Positions 8,896-18,478 of a DNA stretch of 64,000 bases are shown here, one piece after another. Numbering within the stretch: position 1 is the first letter of the stretch; each line of letters starts with the position of its first letter. This DNA is from Paenibacillus xylanexedens (GTDB lineage: Bacteria; Bacillota; Bacilli; Paenibacillales; Paenibacillaceae). Under the pieces are notes generated by a model, which was not told where the DNA came from, made no database searches, and saw only the letters and a list, made by a program, of their open reading frames with translations. Location: contig NZ_CP018620.1 of NCBI RefSeq assembly GCF_001908275.1, positions 1,054,001 to 1,118,000 on the forward strand. The letters run 5' to 3'. Made by a program: the position numbers and the translations under genes.

Positions 8896-10162
8896 TAAAG
8901 ATTGCCCCCTCTTTAGTTTCTAAGGTCACAGCCCTCGTCACAGATTGATTAAAATGTAACATTCCTTGTGCCCAATATATAGGGTTTTTAACTCCAAAGA
9001 CTCCTCTATTCAAGGTGTAGTCTCCTGTTTTTGGAGCCTCATATGACAAAAATGATTTTGACTGTGGGGAAGCCAAAGGATTAAAGGTAGCTGAATTAAG
9101 GAGACTTCCGGCTTGTGGTTGGTTCATGGATGCCGATTTAATATTTAAATCAAACTCGACGAAAGAGAAATATCTATCGTTTTGGAGCTTTACTCCTTCA
9201 TCTACAAAAACGGGATAATAAATGCTACGGTTATTGCTAGCGACATTAGTATCTACAATAATCCAATTCAAAACTTTAAGATCAGCATAATTTGTATCGG
9301 TAACGATTTCTTTGTTTCTAACTTTCGAAAAGTCATTAGTTACAACTTCATCGTACTTCTGATTGCCTGATAGAATAATTTTTCTTTCAGGTGTTTGTTT
9401 AAAAGACTTTGCAATAATATTCAAATTCGTACCAGTCAAACCCACTGCTCGCAGCTCATTTAAACCCTGAAAATCGGCAGGTTTTGTCTTGGCAACTGCT
9501 GCATAACGGGCGATCAACACAGCAACTTCCGCGCGAGTTGTAGTACGATCAACGCCAAATGTTTTATCGTTTGCTACACTCATCAGTCCTGTTCCCAGGG
9601 CAACGGCGACTGCATTTTTTTGAGCGCTTGCGAGTTTACCTGTAAAATATTCCTTTGCAGGCACAACGGTGTTGGTCACATCAGAGAGTACTTGTTTGTA
9701 CTCAGGATCAACCACGGTTAGTCCTTGCATCAGCCAAGTAGCCATCTCGCCTCGTTGAAGAGCGCCTTGTGCATCCAATTTTCCCTTGTAATTAGAAGGG
9801 GTGATAAAACCTTTTGCAATAGCAGTAGAGACACCGCTTTTTGCCCACTCCGGTATGTCCGTGAAATTGTTTTGTTCTTGTGTCGATGCATTAGGCTGGT
9901 CGGATAAACGTCCCAGGATAATTGCCATTTCAGCTTTGGTAACAGGTGAGCTTGGTTTAAATGTCCCGTCGGTATACCCCTTGAAATAACCTTGTTCCAC
10001 GGCCGAATTAATTGCTGAAGATGCCCAGTGTGTAGAAGGAACGTCCTTGAATCTAGTTGTAACTTGTGCGGCTTCTACAGAACTCCCAACGCCTCCAAAA
10101 CTTACGATACCCCCTGTTAATAAAGCTAATGCCGTTACGCCGGAAATCATCATTTTTTTCAT
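8876..10162 (-). CDS. S-layer homology (SLH) domain surface protein
   Basis: A 428-residue exported protein that should bind pyruvylated secondary cell-wall polymer through three N-terminal SLH repeats: about 37-85 (RFKDVPSTHWA, TFKPSSPVTKAEMA), 95-150 (NFTDIPEWAKSG) and 155-225 (RTTTRAEVAVLIARYA). A signal peptide covers about residues 1-32 (ending SSVEA). The C-terminal half (about 235-428) has no recognised domain. GAGAGGAG lies 8 bases before the ATG at 10162; a longer TTG start at 10180 would overlap that site and is rejected. The 3' end overlaps the next gene by 20 bases, pointing to translational coupling: a wall anchor plus a large partner. Confidence 0.88.
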   Translation of the reverse strand: MKKMMISGVTALALLTGGIVSFGGVGSSVEAAQVTTRFKDVPSTHWASSAINSAVEQGYFKGYTDGTFKPSSPVTKAEMAIILGRLSDQPNASTQEQNNFTDIPEWAKSGVSTAIAKGFITPSNYKGKLDAQGALQRGEMATWLMQGLTVVDPEYKQVLSDVTNTVVPAKEYFTGKLASAQKNAVAVALGTGLMSVANDKTFGVDRTTTRAEVAVLIARYAAVAKTKPADFQGLNELRAVGLTGTNLNIIAKSFKQTPERKIILSGNQKYDEVVTNDFSKVRNKEIVTDTNYADLKVLNWIIVDTNVASNNRSIYYPVFVDEGVKLQNDRYFSFVEFDLNIKSASMNQPQAGSLLNSATFNPLASPQSKSFLSYEAPKTGDYTLNRGVFGVKNPIYWAQGMLHFNQSVTRAVTLETKEGAIFSVIDTK

Positions 10163-10506
10163 GATTCTTACTCCTCTCAATTTTAGTTTTTTGTCTTTGG
10201 TATGTACGAGTTAGGCTACTAGATACTAAATTTGTAATAATAATCAATATTCTACCATGTAAAACTAGGCTGTTGGTATGATTTATCAACAAAACTCCTC
10301 CTCTCCGCTCAACCCTTACTAATTCTCCAGTCCTATATTTCCTTAAAAACACAAAAAAAGGCCACGAATCCGCAGATTCATAGCCTTATGCTTTAAGGTC
10401 TTCAACATATGTAGTTCCATCAATAGTCAATTCAATACTCAATACATCAAGGATACTCGATTTCCAAACATTTGAAAAGCCCATATTATTCTTGCTCAAA
10501 ATAAAG
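10163..10506. other. Upstream region of the SLH gene and 3' region of csaA
   Basis: About 340 bases holding the csaA terminator (10353-10386) and, on the minus strand, an AT-rich leader of the SLH operon. A TTTACA with a poor TATTAC about 18 bases downstream is the best promoter candidate there, but is not convincing. No gene seen. Confidence 0.45.
10353..10386 (-). terminator. Rho-independent terminator of csaA
   Basis: On the minus strand GGCTATGAATC pairs with GATTCGTGGCC (11 bp including two G-U pairs) around a TGCG loop and is followed by seven T. It is the first terminator after csaA. Confidence 0.85.
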
Positions 10507-10836
10507 TCAGGCTATCGGTGTTCCATTTGGCAACGGACTATCCGGTGTGAGCAAGACAACATCGCCTTCACCAGGCACGCCGCCCAGCACAAGTACTTCA
10601 GAGACAAAACCGGCAATCCGGCGAGGTGGAAAATTAACAACAGCAACGACCTGTTTGCCAATGATCATGTCAGGGGTATAGCGCTGGGTGATCTGAGCAC
10701 TGGAACGTTTCAGGCCAAGTGGTCCGAAGTCGATCGTCATTTTAATAGCGGGAATGCGAGCCTTGGGGAAGGGTTCGGCTTCCACCACTGTACCAACCCG
10801 GATGTCATGTTGCATGAACTCTTCAAAAGTAGCCAT
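10507..10836 (-). CDS. csaA: CsaA, chaperone-like tRNA-binding-domain protein
   Basis: A 109-residue protein made of a single OB-fold tRNA-binding domain, the length and layout of Bacillus CsaA, which shows chaperone/export-related activity and resembles the EMAP/Arc1 domain. Recognisable stretches are DIRVGTVVEAEPFPKARIPA at residues 11-30, then IDFGPLGLKRSSAQIT and the C-terminal VVAVVNFPPRRIAGFVSEVL. AAAGGAGATC precedes the ATG. It lies downstream of udk but is separated from it by a terminator, so it is likely its own unit. Confidence 0.9.
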   Translation of the reverse strand: MATFEEFMQHDIRVGTVVEAEPFPKARIPAIKMTIDFGPLGLKRSSAQITQRYTPDMIIGKQVVAVVNFPPRRIAGFVSEVLVLGGVPGEGDVVLLTPDSPLPNGTPIA

Positions 10837-10881
10837 AGGGGAAGATCTCCTTTCAACTATTGGGAACTATTATAAATGAAA

Positions 10882-10925
10882 AATCAACAAAAAATCCAGA
10901 TTACGCTGTATCGTAACCTGGATTT
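10882..10925 (-). terminator. Rho-independent terminator of udk
   Basis: AAATCCAGRTTACG pairs with CGTAAYCTGGATTT around a 6-base loop; on the minus strand the helix runs into six T. Confidence 0.85.
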
Positions 10926-10947
10926 CAGTTGTGTTGCTTGCAGCAAA

Positions 10948-11580
10948 TTAAGCGCCGTTCCAATTTTCCCCGGTGAGGTATTTCTCGGTGAGGATGGATA
11001 ACATCTGAATACCTACTTCATTATGTCCGCCTTCTGGAATAATGATATCGGCATACTTTTTGGATGGCTCGATAAAAGCATCATGCATTGGTTTTACCGT
11101 TTCAAGATATTGTTTGTACACGGATTGGATCGTGCGTCCGCGTTCCTCAATATCCCGCAGCACTCTACGCAGAATCCGCACATCGGAATCAGTATCAACA
11201 AATACTTTGATGTCCATGAGACTGCGAAGGTGTTCGTCAATCAGCACATGCAATCCTTCTACAATGACAATATGGTTCGGTGCCAGTTCAACCGTCTCAT
11301 TGGCAGCACGGTTATCTATGGTGAAGTCATATACGGGGGCATACGCCGCTTGGCCTTTTTTCAACAGGGTGAGATGCTCAATCAACAGATCATTATCGAA
11401 TGCAAACGGGTGATCGTAATTGGTGAGTCGGCGTTGCTCAGGTGTGAGCTGCGACTGGTCTTTGTAATAATTGTCTTGGGATATAAAAGTAACCTTACCT
11501 GATCCCAGACGGTCTATGACGGAGCGAGCTACCGTCGTTTTACCGGAGCCGGTTCCTCCGGCGATACCAATGATGAGCAT
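10948..11580 (-). CDS. udk: Uridine kinase
   Basis: Phosphorylates uridine and cytidine to UMP/CMP in pyrimidine salvage. The 210-residue protein has a P-loop GGTGSGKT at 8-15, the SQDNYYKD substrate segment at about 34-41, the DHPFAFD motif and the IVEGLHVL strand with RRVLRDIEERGRT in the lid. Length and motifs are those of Bacillus Udk. It stands alone, with a terminator behind it and the bgl control region in front, divergent to licT. Confidence 0.95.
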   Translation of the reverse strand: MLIIGIAGGTGSGKTTVARSVIDRLGSGKVTFISQDNYYKDQSQLTPEQRRLTNYDHPFAFDNDLLIEHLTLLKKGQAAYAPVYDFTIDNRAANETVELAPNHIVIVEGLHVLIDEHLRSLMDIKVFVDTDSDVRILRRVLRDIEERGRTIQSVYKQYLETVKPMHDAFIEPSKKYADIIIPEGGHNEVGIQMLSILTEKYLTGENWNGA

Positions 11581-11761
11581 GGTTGTTCCATAAGCCTCCC
11601 TAGAATGGCAGCATAATCATGAATAAAGAGCACTGATCCACAATCGATTCAGCACCTTTATTCACATGTCTGTCTCTGAATACACAATTCCTTCATTGTA
11701 CCACAGCGCTTTGCTTTTTTCATCTGCTATGCAGAGGCATGTTTTCCCTAGGATTGGATGA

Positions 11762-11789
11762 TTGACTTTTTTAAAAACAGCACTATAAT
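11762..11789 (+). promoter_or_regulatory. SigA-type promoter of the licT-bgl cassette
   Basis: TTGACT (11762-11767) and TATAAT (11784-11789) separated by 16 bases. Transcription would begin just before the first RAT element, as expected for an antiterminator-controlled operon. Confidence 0.75.
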
Positions 11790-11808
11790 AAACTTATATT
11801 CATAACAC

Positions 11809-11838
11809 GGACTGTTACTGGGGAAACCAGGCATGACC
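11809..11838 (+). promoter_or_regulatory. Ribonucleic antiterminator (RAT) site upstream of licT
   Basis: The 30-base element begins GGACTGTTACTG, has a GGGGAAACC centre and ends CAGGCATGACC, matching the BglG/LicT-type RAT. Its last four bases are also the first four of the terminator helix, so protein bound here blocks terminator folding. Confidence 0.9.
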
Positions 11839-11880
11839 GAATTCGATTGCTTTACTGTAATCGCTTTCGGTCTTTTTTTA
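11835..11880 (+). terminator. RAT-controlled terminator upstream of licT
   Basis: GACCGAA pairs with TTTCGGTC around an inner GATT/AATC helix, followed by seven T. It overlaps the RAT by four bases, so the gene encoding the antiterminator is itself under antitermination. Confidence 0.9.
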
Positions 11881-11902
11881 TTTTTGTTGGGGGGTGAGAA
11901 CA

Positions 11903-12739
11903 TTGAAGGTTATCAAGAAAGTAAACAATAACGTAGCCATCGCTATTAATGAACATAACGAAGAGGTTTTTGTCGTAGGCAAGGGTGTAGGATTTCTGAA
12001 AACGCCTTATGAGCTGACGGAGACGGACTTGGTGGAGAAAATATTCGTAGCACCAAAGAACATCCGTATGTATGACCTGCTGAACAGTATTCCGATTGAG
12101 GATATTTATCTCGCGGAGGAAGTCATTAAGCTGGGCAGTCAGATCCTGAATAAAACATTTAACCCGAATCTGCTTCTCACCCTGTCCGACCATATCAGTT
12201 TTGCATTAACCCGAACCAGAGAAGGCATCCGTATCAAAAACCCGCTGGAATGGGAAGTGCGGACACTCTATCCGGACGAGACCCGGGTGGGGGAGGCTGC
12301 GCTGAAGCTGATTCAGGAAAAAACGGATATCGCGCTGCCAACAGCCGAAACAACACTGATTGCTCTGCATTTTGTTAATGCACAAGTGGGCTCTGGAGAG
12401 ATGACGGATACCACCAAGGTAACCACAGTTACGGGCGAAATCCTGTCGGTTATCAAGTATGCGCTCAAAATTGACTTTCAGGAGGATTCCATCCATTTCA
12501 TGCGCTTTGCCACACATATCCGGTATTTCATTCTGAGGCAGATGAGCGGTAAGTCGCTCAAGGATGAGAATGAATCGCTGTTCCTGATGGTGAAGGAGAA
12601 GTTCCCGAAAGAACTGGCTTGTGTGGAGAAGATTGCTGACTTCCTGAAAAATAATTATGGCTGGACCTGTTCGGATGATGAAAAATTATATTTGATCTTG
12701 CATATTCAACGATTGATCTCAAATGAACCAACGGAATGA
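11903..12739 (+). CDS. licT: LicT/BglG-family transcription antiterminator
   Basis: RNA-binding antiterminator regulated by PTS phosphorylation. An N-terminal CAT RNA-binding domain (about 1-55) is followed by two PRD domains; the conserved PRD histidines lie in SDHISFAL, LHFVNAQ, ATHIRYF and LILHIQR. The first codon is probably TTG at 11903, 7 bases after GGGGTGA; GTG at 11894 falls in the Shine-Dalgarno region. It is flanked by RAT/terminator pairs on both sides, so it should control its own readthrough and that of the PTS gene. LicT versus SacT/BglG naming rests on the beta-glucoside PTS and GH1 neighbours. Confidence 0.92.
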   Translation: MKVIKKVNNNVAIAINEHNEEVFVVGKGVGFLKTPYELTETDLVEKIFVAPKNIRMYDLLNSIPIEDIYLAEEVIKLGSQILNKTFNPNLLLTLSDHISFALTRTREGIRIKNPLEWEVRTLYPDETRVGEAALKLIQEKTDIALPTAETTLIALHFVNAQVGSGEMTDTTKVTTVTGEILSVIKYALKIDFQEDSIHFMRFATHIRYFILRQMSGKSLKDENESLFLMVKEKFPKELACVEKIADFLKNNYGWTCSDDEKLYLILHIQRLISNEPTE

Positions 12740-12772
12740 ACCAGTGAAGGAACTAACCGAATAATCCATATT

Positions 12773-12802
12773 GGACTGTTACTGATTCGATCAGGCATGA
12801 CC
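12773..12802 (+). promoter_or_regulatory. Second RAT site, upstream of the beta-glucoside PTS gene
   Basis: A second 30-base element beginning GGACTGTTACTGATTC and ending CAGGCATGACC, nearly identical to the first in its arms. It controls entry into the PTS/glucosidase genes. Confidence 0.9.
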
Positions 12803-12846
12803 AAGCGTAGGGAATGACGATTCCCCGGCTTGGTCATTTTTTATAT
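12798..12846 (+). terminator. RAT-controlled terminator upstream of the PTS gene
   Basis: TGACCAAGC pairs with GCTTGGTCA, with an inner GGGAA/TTCCC helix and a following T run. Its 5' arm shares bases with the RAT. Confidence 0.9.
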
Positions 12847-12877
12847 ATCCAATTTATTCATGTAGAGGAGAAGGGTC

Positions 12878-14806
12878 ATGAACAACAAAGACTTGGCTAA
12901 AAACGTACTTGATCTCGTTGGCGGCGAGCAAAATATATCGGGTCTGACACACTGTGCAACCCGTTTGAGATTCGTATTAAAGGATGATAACAAAGCAGAC
13001 CTCAAGGCGCTGGATCAGCTCGAAGGTGTGCTCAAGGCACAAAATTCCGGTGGACAGGTTCAGGTTGTTATCGGTGCCAAAGTAGACGCGGTATACAGTG
13101 AAGTGAAGAATTTAACTTCTGACAAGATTGGCGAGCTTACGGAGTCTACAGACAGTGGACCGAAAAAGAGACGTAATCCCGTCAACGTAGTGCTTGAAAC
13201 CATCGCAGGTATATTCACCCCTGTTCTGCCAGCACTTGTTGGTTGCGGGATGATCAAGTGTTTGGCTACCGTTATAACTGCCATGGGTTACCTGGAAGGC
13301 TCCGGTTTCCTGACGATCATTAACATGATCGGGGACTGCATTTTCTACTTCATGCCATTCTTCCTGGCTGTCAGTGCAGCAAATCGTTTCAAAACCAATC
13401 CCTATTTGGCGGTAGCTCTTGCTGCGGGACTAATGCATCCAACCATTTTGAACGCTGTGGCTCAGATTGCTGAGACGGGTGTAAACAGTATTGATTTTCT
13501 CGGCATGCCGATTCTGCTGATGAAATATTCCTCTTCCGTCATTCCAATCATTCTGGCGGTATGGATTATGAGTTATGTGTATCCGATCGTCAATCGAGTG
13601 ATTCCCAAGTTTCTGCAGGTCCTGCTCACTCCGATGATTGTTTTGTTCATTATGATTCCACTGGAACTAATCGTGCTTGGCCCAGTAGGATCATATATCG
13701 GTGACTGGTTGACCAATGGCATCAACTCATTGTTCTCAACAGCAGGTGTTCTTGCTGGTGCGATTCTTGGATTTTTCAAACCGATCATGGTCATGTTTGG
13801 TATGCACTATACAATCATGCCGATTCAGGTTCAACAAGTGGCTACACTTGGTGCAACCGTGCTGTTACCAACAGCACTGGCAGCGAATTTGGCTCAGGCT
13901 GGAGCAGCCTTCGGTGTGTTTGTACTGACGAAGAGTAAAACGATGAAATCAGCAGCTGCTTCAAGTGGATTCACCGCTTTGTTCGGGATTACTGAGCCGG
14001 CGATCTATGGTGTTACGCTCAAATATAAACGTCCCTTTTTCGCAGGTTGCCTGGCAGGTGGATTAGTCGGTGGATTCTACAGCTTGGTGCATACAACAGC
14101 GAATGCAATTTCACTGCCAGGTGTATTGGCAATTGGTACGTATACATCAGATCGTTACATGTATGTCGTTATTGGTTGTATTGCCGCAGTTGTACTCGGG
14201 TTTGTGTTCACGCTATTGGCTGGCATCAAGGAAGATACAGATGGAAATAAATCAAAGCAGCAAGCTACGAATAAAGTAAATAGCAATCAGGCGGCAGTTG
14301 CAACGGACACTACTCCGGAGTCAGTGCCATCACAGACATCCACATCTTCTGACATGCTTATCGTTAGTCCAATGACAGGGGAGATCAAACCGATCTCTGA
14401 GGTGGAAGATCAGGCGTTTGCCCAAGAGTTGATGGGTAAAGGCATTGCAATCGTTCCGACAGATGGCAAGGTATACGCTCCATTTGACGGAGTAGTTGAG
14501 GCGCTTTATCGCACCAAACATGCCATCGGTTTGAAGGCAGCGAATGGTGTCGAGATCCTGATTCATATCGGGGTGGATACCGTCAGTCTGAAAGGGAAAT
14601 ATTTTAACGCTCATATCGAACAAGGACAGACAATCAAGGCAGGGGATTTATTGGTTGATTTTGATCCGGAGGGCATTACGTCAGCAGGTTATAACACCAT
14701 TACATCGATTGTGGTAACCAACATGCAACAGTATGGAGATGTGCTGACTACAGCGACCAGCGGCCCGATCCGGGAGAGTGAACCTTTGATCAAGCTGATT
14801 CCGTAA
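12878..14806 (+). CDS. bglP: Beta-glucoside-specific PTS transporter, EIIBCA
   Basis: Imports and phosphorylates aryl-beta-glucosides, salicin or cellobiose-type sugars. All three modules are in one 642-residue chain: EIIB with the phosphocysteine in GLTHCATRLRF (Cys26), EIIC with about ten membrane helices (about 100-450), and a C-terminal EIIA with the phosphohistidine in LIHIGVDTV (His563). An Ala/Ser/Thr-rich linker joins IIC and IIA. GTAGAGGAG precedes the ATG. Placed after licT and a RAT and before a GH1 enzyme, the standard bglP context. Exact sugar not determinable from sequence. Confidence 0.94.
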   Translation: MNNKDLAKNVLDLVGGEQNISGLTHCATRLRFVLKDDNKADLKALDQLEGVLKAQNSGGQVQVVIGAKVDAVYSEVKNLTSDKIGELTESTDSGPKKRRNPVNVVLETIAGIFTPVLPALVGCGMIKCLATVITAMGYLEGSGFLTIINMIGDCIFYFMPFFLAVSAANRFKTNPYLAVALAAGLMHPTILNAVAQIAETGVNSIDFLGMPILLMKYSSSVIPIILAVWIMSYVYPIVNRVIPKFLQVLLTPMIVLFIMIPLELIVLGPVGSYIGDWLTNGINSLFSTAGVLAGAILGFFKPIMVMFGMHYTIMPIQVQQVATLGATVLLPTALAANLAQAGAAFGVFVLTKSKTMKSAAASSGFTALFGITEPAIYGVTLKYKRPFFAGCLAGGLVGGFYSLVHTTANAISLPGVLAIGTYTSDRYMYVVIGCIAAVVLGFVFTLLAGIKEDTDGNKSKQQATNKVNSNQAAVATDTTPESVPSQTSTSSDMLIVSPMTGEIKPISEVEDQAFAQELMGKGIAIVPTDGKVYAPFDGVVEALYRTKHAIGLKAANGVEILIHIGVDTVSLKGKYFNAHIEQGQTIKAGDLLVDFDPEGITSAGYNTITSIVVTNMQQYGDVLTTATSGPIRESEPLIKLIP

Positions 14807-14870
14807 GAACTGCTCATCTTTTCATTAAGCTACAAGTTACAAGCTAGATGGTCTTAATAACACGTAATAA

Positions 14871-16343
<1,473 letters not shown>

Positions 16344-16349
16344 CGCATC

Positions 16350-17309
16350 ATGAACATTCTGGGTCGTATCAAAAAAATACCCGGCGGCTTGCTGATTGTT
16401 CCCATGCTGGTCGCCGCGGTCATCAACACGGTGTTTCCATCGTTTTTTCAGATCGGAGATCCAACAACAGCGCTGTTCACATCGAAAGGTACCATGGTGC
16501 TGATCGGCATGATTTTACTGATATCAGGAACACAACTCAACTTGTCACAGCTTCTGGTGACCTTGAAGAGAGCAGGGGTGCTCTGTATTTCACGCATCCT
16601 CATCAGCTGCCTGTTCGGATGGGCGTTTGTACACTTTTTTGGCATAAGTGGGGTCGGGGGAGTTTCTGCGGTAGCCTTCATTGCCGTTCTGACCAGTTGT
16701 AATCCAGGATTATATCTGGCCTTGATGAACACGTATGGAGATGATGTGGATCGTGCTGCGTTTGGCATTCTGAATCTGATCGCCGTACCGGTTATTCCGG
16801 TCATGATATTGAATTCGGCAAGCGGCGTCGGTATCGATTATCTCAGTGTATTTGCTACACTAGTACCTTTCTTGATCGGGATACTGCTTGGTAACCTGGA
16901 TAGCAACATACAGAAGATGTTCGCTCCGGGAACACTGATTCTACTACCTTTTCTAGGTACCAGCTTCGGGTCCAATATTGATCTGCGTATTGCATTTCAG
17001 TCCAGTCTGTCCGGTTTGTTGGTCACGGTGTTATTTTTGCTGATCTGCATGCTACCGCTAATTGGAATCGATCGCGCGATACTAAGACGGCCCGGTTACG
17101 CAGCGGCTGCGACATGTTCGGTTGCTGGATTGTCCATGGTGGTGCCTTCGATGGTTGCCGGGTTCAATCCGGCGTATGCGCCATATGTGGACACAGCTAT
17201 CGCTCAGATTGCGTTTGCCGTGATCCTGACGTCGGTGACCGTGCCTTATATCGTGAAACGTCTGGCTGGAGGAACAGCAACGGAAGCTTCTGCTTCGACA
17301 AATCACTAG
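16350..17309 (+). CDS. KdgT-family (2-keto-3-deoxygluconate permease-like) membrane protein
   Basis: A 319-residue, about ten-helix membrane protein of the KdgT family, whose E. coli member is a proton symporter for 2-keto-3-deoxygluconate. It begins MNILGRIKKIPGGLLIVPML and has the family stretches LTSCNPGLYLALM, FGILNLIAVPVIP and LPFLGTSFGSNID. It starts 6 bases after the glucosidase stop with no clear Shine-Dalgarno, so it probably depends on translational coupling. A KdgT-type carrier in a beta-glucoside PTS cassette is unexpected; possible roles are export or uptake of an acidic sugar or aglycone. The substrate is unknown. Confidence 0.85.
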   Translation: MNILGRIKKIPGGLLIVPMLVAAVINTVFPSFFQIGDPTTALFTSKGTMVLIGMILLISGTQLNLSQLLVTLKRAGVLCISRILISCLFGWAFVHFFGISGVGGVSAVAFIAVLTSCNPGLYLALMNTYGDDVDRAAFGILNLIAVPVIPVMILNSASGVGIDYLSVFATLVPFLIGILLGNLDSNIQKMFAPGTLILLPFLGTSFGSNIDLRIAFQSSLSGLLVTVLFLLICMLPLIGIDRAILRRPGYAAAATCSVAGLSMVVPSMVAGFNPAYAPYVDTAIAQIAFAVILTSVTVPYIVKRLAGGTATEASASTNH

Positions 17310-17312
17310 AAA

Positions 17313-17360
17313 AAAACAGCATGTGTTCTGTCAGATTATGACGGATCACGTGCTGTTTTG
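17313..17360. terminator. Terminator at the end of the bgl cassette
   Basis: AACAGCA-GTG and CAC-TGCTGTT arms with an inner GTC/GAC helix and a T tail; A-rich on the other side, so it can also serve the convergent DJ-1/PfpI gene. Confidence 0.8.
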
Positions 17361-17413
17361 CTTTGTACATCTATATGATCTCCTGGGGGAGGAGAGGGAT
17401 CGATCGGTTTATT

Positions 17414-18097
17414 TTACAGACCCAGCAGTTGTTTAACACTTTCAGCTACAGCTTTGCTAGATTGCGGATTCTGTCCTGTGACCACGCGGCCATCTGTTGT
17501 GACATAAGAGCTGAAGGCAGCTGCTTTATCGTATTGTGCAGCACGTTCTCTCAAAGCATCTTCCAATAGGAAAGGAACATACTCGGTTTGTTGAGCCAAT
17601 GTTTCTTCTTCATTCGTAAAGCCGGAAACGGTTTTGTCGTTGATCAAAAGCAGACCGTTGGACAGCTTCACGTTCAGCAAGGCTGTAACCCCGTGGCACA
17701 CGCCAGATACAACGCCACCTTTTTCATAGATATCACGAGAAAGCTCTTGAAGTTCAGCATTGTCCGGGAAATCCCACATTGTACCGTGACCGCCTGTGAA
17801 GTAGATCGCATCGTAGTCACTTGCATTCACTTCGCTAGGTTTCAGCGTATTTTTCAATTGATTCATGAACGTTTCGTTCTCGAAATAGGCTTTGGTGCTT
17901 TCATCCAGAGAGTCGCCCAGACTTTTCGGATCAAGAGGTACGTTCCCACCTTTAGGGCTAACCAGATCGATCTGAACATTGTCATTATGGTCAAACTCTT
18001 CAATAAAGTGAGTTGCTTCGCTCAGCCACAAGCCAGTAGGCTCGTCCTTCGTTGCGTACTTATCTACATTTGTTAGAACAACCAGTATCTTTTTCAT
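17414..18097 (-). CDS. DJ-1/PfpI family protein (Hsp31-like, glutamine amidotransferase fold)
   Basis: A 227-residue cytoplasmic protein of the HchA/Hsp31 branch of DJ-1/PfpI. The conserved glutamate is in KDEPTGLW (Glu19) and the nucleophilic cysteine in VSGVCHG (Cys134, His135); TGGHGTMWDF is the oxyanion segment. Relatives act as glutathione-independent glyoxalases or protein deglycases. The ATG at 18097 has GGGAGG 8 bases upstream; the longer start at 18130 has none. It is monocistronic with a long AT-rich upstream region, which suggests stress-type control but shows no clear operator. Confidence 0.9.
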   Translation of the reverse strand: MKKILVVLTNVDKYATKDEPTGLWLSEATHFIEEFDHNDNVQIDLVSPKGGNVPLDPKSLGDSLDESTKAYFENETFMNQLKNTLKPSEVNASDYDAIYFTGGHGTMWDFPDNAELQELSRDIYEKGGVVSGVCHGVTALLNVKLSNGLLLINDKTVSGFTNEEETLAQQTEYVPFLLEDALRERAAQYDKAAAFSSYVTTDGRVVTGQNPQSSKAVAESVKQLLGL

Positions 18098-18478
18098 ATA
18101 AAAAACCTCCCATAAAGTATATAACATCAATTTATATTAAATATCACAAAATTAAATTGTGTAAAATATATTATTAAATATAACATAACTATTTTTCAAA
18201 GTAAAATCATGAACGTATCGTCGATCTCCAATTTTACTTTCAAGCGGAGATGAAAAGAACAACCTACTAGTAAATATGCTCTTAAGAATGCATTTTTACT
18301 TATTATGCCCAACTTAATTTACTCAATTTGTAAGCGGAGGTAGGCGTGTGTAAGCGATATCGAAATTAATTCAAATTTGATGTTAATTTGATTGAACAAC
18401 TAGTTCTTTTGATTTAGAATGGCGGAAGATGCCAACGAAAAACTGGTACATATTACATATATACTTGGAGGAACATTC
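18098..18478. other. AT-rich divergent intergenic region
   Basis: About 380 bases between the DJ-1/PfpI gene and the small secreted-protein gene. It holds near-repeated AAGCGGAGRT segments (about 18243 and 18332) and a GAACAACTAGTTC imperfect palindrome near 18394. These could be regulator sites. No gene and no unambiguous promoter seen. Confidence 0.4.

Noticed and set aside
10053..10352. Small minus-strand frame over the SLH signal peptide region
   Set aside because: Reads the SLH gene out of frame and includes its leader; no independent support.
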